NCBI GenBank assembly: GCA_964291475.2
Contig: OZ220076.1
Span: 208,646-272,645 of the forward strand
Source of the DNA: DAOUKH01 sp964291475
GTDB lineage: Bacteria; Chloroflexota; Dehalococcoidia; SHYB01
Reading direction: 5' to 3'
DNA length: 64,000 bases
In this document: one piece after another, positions 60,015 through 64,000 of the stretch
Position numbering within the stretch: position 1 is the first letter of the stretch
How the letters are laid out: each line of letters begins with the position of its first letter
Notes under the pieces: model-generated
Database searches by the model: none
What the model was told of the DNA's origin: nothing
What the model saw: the letters and a program-made list of their open reading frames with translations, nothing else
Translations under genes and position numbers: made by a program

Positions 60015-61243
60015 CTCCCGCCGGCGGCCTCGATCTCGTCCGCGCTCAGACCGAGCTCGCGGCCGAGAATCTCGCCGTTGTGCTCGCCGAGGAAGGGAGC
60101 ACGCGGCCCGTTCCGCCAAGGTAGCCGCTCGGAGACCCACGGCGATCCGGGGTAGTCGAAGGAGCGGCCCAGCTCGGGGTGCTCGACCTTGGTGAAGCTC
60201 CCCCGCTCCTTGAAATGCGGATCGTCCAGACTCTCGTGGGCCTCCCTGATCGGGGCCCAGATCACGCCGTGCCGCTGCGCCGCGTGGAAGGCGTCCTCGA
60301 CCGTCTGTGTCGCCAGGAAGGCCTGCACCACCTCGTCGACGTGCTGCCGCGCCTCCGGCTGCTTTCGGAAGGTGGGATCGGCGTAGCGCGGGTCCTTCAG
60401 GTCTTCCGCCATCCCGAACTCGTCGAGCAGCTCGACGACCCGCTCCCACTCGCCGGGGAAGAGCCCCAGCATCACCTGCATGTACTTGCCGTCGGCACTG
60501 AACATCTCCGGCGACAGCGGAGTGCGCTCATTGATCGCGCCCGCGACCATGTACCACGACAGGTTGTTCTCGGTGCAGTTGTTGGCCGCGGCGTGGTACG
60601 ACAGGTCGATCCGCTGGCCGCGGCCCGTCTCGTCCCGGTAGGCGAGGGCGGCCAGCACGTCCATGACGCCCAGGCAGCCCGCGATGTGCGACGACTGGTG
60701 CGGCTGCGGCGCGATGGGCGGCGTGTCCCACACCCCCTGCTCTGTCGAGAGATAGCCGGAAATCATCATCTGCCCGCCCAAGGCCAGCATGACGAGGTCG
60801 CTGCCTTCGTACTCCGCCCACGGTCCGTCGAGGCCGAAGTCGCTGAGCGAGAGGACGATGAGCCCCGGTAGCTCGTCGTGGAGCCGCTCCCACGGCAGAC
60901 CGAGGCGTTCCAGCCCGCCCGGGCCCAGGCTTTCGACGAGGATGTCGCAGCCTTCGAGGAGGCGGCGCAGCGCCGCCACGCCGGCGGGGCGCTCGACGTC
61001 CAGCGTGACGCCGCGCTTTCCTTGGTTGTAGTGCCACCAGAACAGGCTAGTTTCGGGGGAGGGTTCGCTCCCGTAGAACGGCCCGATGCGCCGGCCCGGT
61101 GAGCCTTCCGGCGGCTCGACCCTGACCACGTCCGCCCCCAGCCCGGCGAGGAGCTTGCCGCAGAAGGCGCCGCGCTCGTCTCCCACCTCGACGACGCGCA
61201 CACCGGTGAGCGGATGGCCGACGCCAACGGCGAGACGGTCCAT
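60011..61243 (-). CDS. CaiB/BaiF CoA-transferase lacking the catalytic Asp
   Basis: Family III CoA-transferase of 410 residues from the ATG at 61243. LTGVRVVEVGDERGAFCGKL, GADVVRVEPPEGSPGRRIGP and FLGEHNGEILGRELGL are standard, but the catalytic-Asp region reads APQPHQSSHIAGCLGVMDVL with no Asp at the aligned position. The upstream partner at 61243-62538 keeps it and shares the TGATG junction with this start, so translation is coupled. It is likely the non-catalytic subunit of a heteromer, parallel to 51515/52747. Confidence 0.88.
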   Translation of the reverse strand: MDRLAVGVGHPLTGVRVVEVGDERGAFCGKLLAGLGADVVRVEPPEGSPGRRIGPFYGSEPSPETSLFWWHYNQGKRGVTLDVERPAGVAALRRLLEGCDILVESLGPGGLERLGLPWERLHDELPGLIVLSLSDFGLDGPWAEYEGSDLVMLALGGQMMISGYLSTEQGVWDTPPIAPQPHQSSHIAGCLGVMDVLAALAYRDETGRGQRIDLSYHAAANNCTENNLSWYMVAGAINERTPLSPEMFSADGKYMQVMLGLFPGEWERVVELLDEFGMAEDLKDPRYADPTFRKQPEARQHVDEVVQAFLATQTVEDAFHAAQRHGVIWAPIREAHESLDDPHFKERGSFTKVEHPELGRSFDYPGSPWVSERLPWRNGPRAPFLGEHNGEILGRELGLSADEIEAAGGS

Positions 61244-62538
61244 CAGATCACGTCCTCGGCTTCGAGCGCTTCGACGTCGGCCGCGCTCAGTCCCAGCAGT
61301 TCGCCGTAGATGCGCGCGTTGTCCTCGCCGTAGACGGCGCTGCCCCTGCCCGACCTCCCCAACGGCGACGGCTGCGTCTCCGAAAAGAGCCCTGGGTGCC
61401 CCTCCGTGTCGTACGGCGGCACTTCGGAGTGGGGGACGCGTGCGAAGTAGCCCCGGTGGCGCAGCTGCGGGTCGCGCTCGTAGCGGTCGGCGGTGTTCTG
61501 GCAGACCGCCGCGGGCACGCCTGCCGCTTGGAGACGGCGCATCACCTCGTAGCGTTCCTGGCCCGACGTCCACGCTTCCACCAGCGGGTCGAGCTCATCC
61601 TGGCGCGCGAAGCGGCCATCCACCGTCGCGAACTCAGGACGGGCGGCCCATGCGGGACTCCCCATCTCCTCCACGAGCGCGCGCCAGTGCTCGTCGGTGA
61701 AGCAGGTGATGACCACCCAGTCGTCCTTGCCCCGGCATCGGTACGTGTTGTGCGGGGCGGCGGGCAGATAGGTGGAGCGGTTGCCGTTGCGGACGTAGCG
61801 CTCTCCGTTCGCCGACCATTCGAGCAGCGTCGGCCCGGTGAGCAGGAAGGCCGGGCCGCACTGCGAGGAGTCGACATAGACACCCCGGCCGGTCCGGTTC
61901 CGCTGCCGCAGCGCCGACAACACCGCGATGGCTAAGAAGTACGGGCCGCAGACGTCCATGTACGAGAAGCCGTAGCCACAGGGGAAACGGTCGGGCAGGC
62001 CGCCCTGCCAGGTCAGGCCCGATATCGCCGCCGCCGTCGGTCCGTAGGAGCGGTAGTCCTGATAGGGGCCCAGCCGACCGAAGCCCGGCGCCTGCACGTA
62101 GATGATGTCGGGCTTGATGCGCTCCAACGCGTCGGGCCCGAATCCCCAGCCGTCGAGCGTCGTCGCGGTGAAGTTGTCGGCCACGACGTCGGCGGTCTTC
62201 ACCAAATCGCGGAAGATGGCCTTGCCCTTGGGGTGGCGCAGGTTGAGGCTGATGCCCCACTTGCCGACGTGGTTGTTGTTGAAGCTGACGGCCCGGTTGA
62301 CGCTGGAGACCTTCAGGTGGTCGTAGCCGGGGGCCGCCTTCGGCATCGAGGCGTCACCCGGAACGTCGTGGTAGGGAGGGTTGTGCCGTAGCAGATCGAG
62401 CCGGCCCCTCCACTCGATGTGGACGACGTCGGCCCCGTACAGCGCGAGGTGGCGCGTGCCCTTGGCGCCCGCGTTCAGCCAGGTGAAGTCGAGGACGCGG
62501 ACGCCGTTGAGCGGAAAGGTCATGGGCTCCGTCCGCAC
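61243..62538 (-). CDS. CaiB/BaiF CoA-transferase with catalytic Asp
   Basis: Family III CoA-transferase of 431 residues from a GTG at 62538 directly after the SDR stop (an ATG at 62523 is an alternative). LNGVRVLDFTWLNAGAKGTR, GADVVHIEWRGRLDLLRHNP, VADNFTATTLDGWGFG and the Asp in YGFSYMDVCGPYFLAIAVLS near residue 213 are visible. The segment LAVWRGRLD-like near residue 40 and HLKVSSVNRAVSFNNNHVGK resemble domain 2 of the fusion at 38080, including the RLDxxR signature. It is likely the catalytic subunit of the pair. Confidence 0.9.
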   Translation of the reverse strand: MRTEPMTFPLNGVRVLDFTWLNAGAKGTRHLALYGADVVHIEWRGRLDLLRHNPPYHDVPGDASMPKAAPGYDHLKVSSVNRAVSFNNNHVGKWGISLNLRHPKGKAIFRDLVKTADVVADNFTATTLDGWGFGPDALERIKPDIIYVQAPGFGRLGPYQDYRSYGPTAAAISGLTWQGGLPDRFPCGYGFSYMDVCGPYFLAIAVLSALRQRNRTGRGVYVDSSQCGPAFLLTGPTLLEWSANGERYVRNGNRSTYLPAAPHNTYRCRGKDDWVVITCFTDEHWRALVEEMGSPAWAARPEFATVDGRFARQDELDPLVEAWTSGQERYEVMRRLQAAGVPAAVCQNTADRYERDPQLRHRGYFARVPHSEVPPYDTEGHPGLFSETQPSPLGRSGRGSAVYGEDNARIYGELLGLSAADVEALEAEDVI

Positions 62539-63336
62539 CTAGCCGGGCCGAAGATCGAAGGGGTAGACGTTCATCACCCCGCCGTCGACCTGGATAGTTT
62601 GCCCCGTCACGTAGGCGGCGAGGTCGGAGAGCAGGAAGAGCGCCGTCCCGGCCACGTCCTCCACGCGGCCCAAGCGGCCCAAGGGAATGACGCTCTCCAG
62701 GCGCGACAGCGTCTCCCCAACGTAGGCGTCGGCGCTGCGCTCCGTGAAGATCGTCCCCGGCGCCACCGAGTTCACGCGTATGCCGTGCCGCCCGAGCTCG
62801 ATCGACAGCGTCCGGGTGAGGCTGATAAGCCCCGCTTTGGCCGCGCCGTAGGAGGCGAGATTGGGAGAGGAGAAGAGGCCGTTGACCGACGACACACTCA
62901 CCATGGACCCGCGGACGTCCCTCTCGATGAAATGCCTCGCCGACGCCCTCGCCAGCAGCACGAAGTGGCGCAGGTTGAGTTCCACGACCCTGTCCCAGTC
63001 GTCCATGCCGCCCTCGACGAGGGGAACCCGCGCCGCGATGCCGTGGGCCCCGCCGACCACCGACGCGAGCGTATCGAACCCGCCCCAACGTTCGGTTACG
63101 TTGCCGATGAGGCGGTCGACTTGGGCCTCGTCGCGCACGTCGGCAGTCATTGCCGTAGCGTTCGGCCCGATCCGGTGCGCGGCGGCCTCGGCTCGGCCGC
63201 CGTCGATGTCGACCACCGCGACGCGCGCCCCCGCGCCGGCGAGCGCCTCGGCGATGGCGAGCCCCATGCCGAGCCCACCGCCCGCCACGATCGCCGTGCG
63301 GCCTTGCATGCTCAGCCGGTCGCTATAGGACTCCAC
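62539..63336 (-). CDS. Short-chain dehydrogenase/reductase
   Basis: SDR-family NAD(P)-dependent oxidoreductase of 265 residues from the GTG at 63336, with GGGAG eight bases upstream. The dinucleotide-binding glycine motif is AIVAGGGLGMGLAIAEALAG, Asp after strand 2 (VVDIDGG) favours NAD, the active-site Ser is in MVSVSSVNGLFSS, and Tyr/Lys in LASYGAAKAGLI. It is probably a hydroxyacyl-CoA or alcohol dehydrogenase step in the same pathway, because it is directly upstream of the two CoA-transferases. Confidence 0.9.
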   Translation of the reverse strand: MESYSDRLSMQGRTAIVAGGGLGMGLAIAEALAGAGARVAVVDIDGGRAEAAAHRIGPNATAMTADVRDEAQVDRLIGNVTERWGGFDTLASVVGGAHGIAARVPLVEGGMDDWDRVVELNLRHFVLLARASARHFIERDVRGSMVSVSSVNGLFSSPNLASYGAAKAGLISLTRTLSIELGRHGIRVNSVAPGTIFTERSADAYVGETLSRLESVIPLGRLGRVEDVAGTALFLLSDLAAYVTGQTIQVDGGVMNVYPFDLRPG

Positions 63337-63355
63337 CGTCCGGCTCCCGCCCCGT

Positions 63356-64000
63356 TCAGGCCCCGGAAGCGGCAACCACCGGGGTGCCCTTCTTCTTGAA
63401 GTACGGGATGACGTATTTCCCCAGAAGCTCGATCGAACGCATGATGTCCTCGTGCTTCAGGTGGCCGAAGTCCACGTCGCAGAGCACGTGGTCGACGCCG
63501 ATCCGCTCGTACGCCTCCATCTTGCGAATGACGTCGTCCGGCGTGCCGATGAGCACCATGTCCGCCTCGTCGAACGCCTCGGACGCCCACCTTCCCCTCG
63601 TGGAAGCGTTGCAGCAGCGGAAAGTCGCCGAACATCTTCTCGGTGGACTGCGTCGCCCTCCCAGATGGTCGTGGCGAGCACCGCGTGGGTGAGCCACCAG
63701 ACCACCGAGTCGTAGGCGCCGGCCTCCCGCGCCTGCTCCCGCGAGTCGGCGCACATCACCAGCGTGTAGGCGCCGTTCTTGTCGTTGACCACCGCCCCCG
63801 CCGGCTTCGCGTTGACGATCCCCTTCTTGTAGGTCTGAATCCGCTGCTCCAAGCGTTCGAGGGGCAGCAGGATGGTGAGCCCAAGAGCGCCGAGGCCCAG
63901 CTCGGCGCGATGGGGTAGCTGTCGTCGTTGCTCGCCGCCATCCACATCGGCGGGTGCGGCTGCTGCACCGGCTTGGGCACCACGTTCCGCTCGGGAACCT
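63356..64000 (-). CDS. LLM-class flavin-dependent oxidoreductase, partial (three frameshifts)
   Basis: C-terminal part of a luciferase-like monooxygenase whose start lies beyond the window. Four frames must be joined: RNVVPKPVQQPHPPMWMAAS and NDDSYPIA near 64000-63905, then LGLGALGLTILLPLERLEQR through ESVVWWLTHAVLATTIWEGD-like sequence to about 63650, then STEKMFGDFPLLQRFHEGKV to about 63592, then SEAFDEADMVLIGTPDDVIR to the stop at 63356. The ending DVDFGHLKHEDIMRSIELLG is typical for the family that acts on small hydrophobic molecules. The breaks are one-base changes, probably sequence errors. It starts the reverse-strand operon with the SDR and CoA-transferases. Confidence 0.8.
   Translation of the reverse strand, partial: RFPSGTWCPSRCSSRTRRCGWRRATTTATPSRRAGPRRSWAHHPAAPRTLGAADSDLQEGDRQREAGGGGGQRQERRLHAGDVRRLAGAGAGGRRLRLGGLVAHPRGARHDHLGGRRSPPRRCSATFRCCNASTRGRWASEAFDEADMVLIGTPDDVIRKMEAYERIGVDHVLCDVDFGHLKHEDIMRSIELLGKYVIPYFKKKGTPVVAASGA

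Overview
This 64 kb window is GC-rich (by eye about two-thirds G+C), almost fully coding, and looks like a chromosome fragment of a Chloroflexota bacterium, most likely an uncultured aerobic heterotroph of the SAR202/Dehalococcoidia kind. That assignment is inference. It rests on exported lipoproteins with Thr/Pro-rich linkers, many family III (CaiB/BaiF) CoA-transferases, paralogous LLM-type flavin oxidoreductases, several acyl-CoA dehydrogenases, a Rieske oxygenase and a UGSC-like protein. No rRNA, tRNA or CRISPR array was recognised.

Layout. 1-3956: RNase J (cut by the window edge), a family 4 uracil-DNA glycosylase with an array of 10-bp repeats upstream, a zinc-ribbon/sigma-region-4-like gene pair and a metallophosphoesterase. 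4060-7264: two CoA-transferases, then moaD-moaE. 7559-14576: SnoaL-like protein, glutamine synthetase beside an atypical OmpR-type regulator, lysA, holB-ricT and an HNH nuclease. 14740-16037: an IS481-like element inserted in a dispersed repeat. 16204-18656: a duplicated 3' end of a cvpA-like gene flanking a small gene, then a metallopeptidase-like lipoprotein. 18831-26044: housekeeping block (rnhB, yraN, two DinB proteins, mnmA, rsfS, ndk, tsaB, tsaE) with one acyl-CoA dehydrogenase and a lone HigA antitoxin. 26181-33286: split ADP-forming acyl-CoA synthetase, an enoyl-CoA hydratase and an oligopeptide-type ABC importer. 33308-48307: Rieske oxygenase, acyl-CoA dehydrogenases, a 3-hydroxyacyl-CoA dehydrogenase/enoyl-CoA hydratase fusion, a double CoA-transferase, two LLM oxidoreductases and a UGSC-like locus. 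48330-50613: PadR regulator, ArsI/CadI-like dioxygenase, MFS transporter. 50721-64000: a dense catabolic cluster (hydratase, four CoA-transferases, ketoacyl synthase-like/DUF35 fusion, thiolase, amidohydrolase, aquaporin, MaoC protein, SDR, LLM oxidoreductase).

How the genes fit together. The right half reads as peripheral catabolism: an acid is activated by CoA transfer or by the ADP-forming synthetase, oxidised by acyl-CoA dehydrogenases, hydrated, oxidised again and cleaved by thiolase-like enzymes. Three of the four CoA-transferase pairs join one polypeptide that keeps the catalytic Asp to one that lacks it, which suggests heteromeric enzymes of the BbsEF type. The substrate cannot be read from the sequence.

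Two cautions. At least twelve single-base frameshifts break otherwise well-conserved genes (glnA, lysA, the transposase, a lipoprotein, the UGSC gene, an acyl-CoA dehydrogenase, the last LLM gene), so consensus errors are likely. A family of hairpin-rich intergenic repeats occurs at five loci and explains most of the non-coding sequence.
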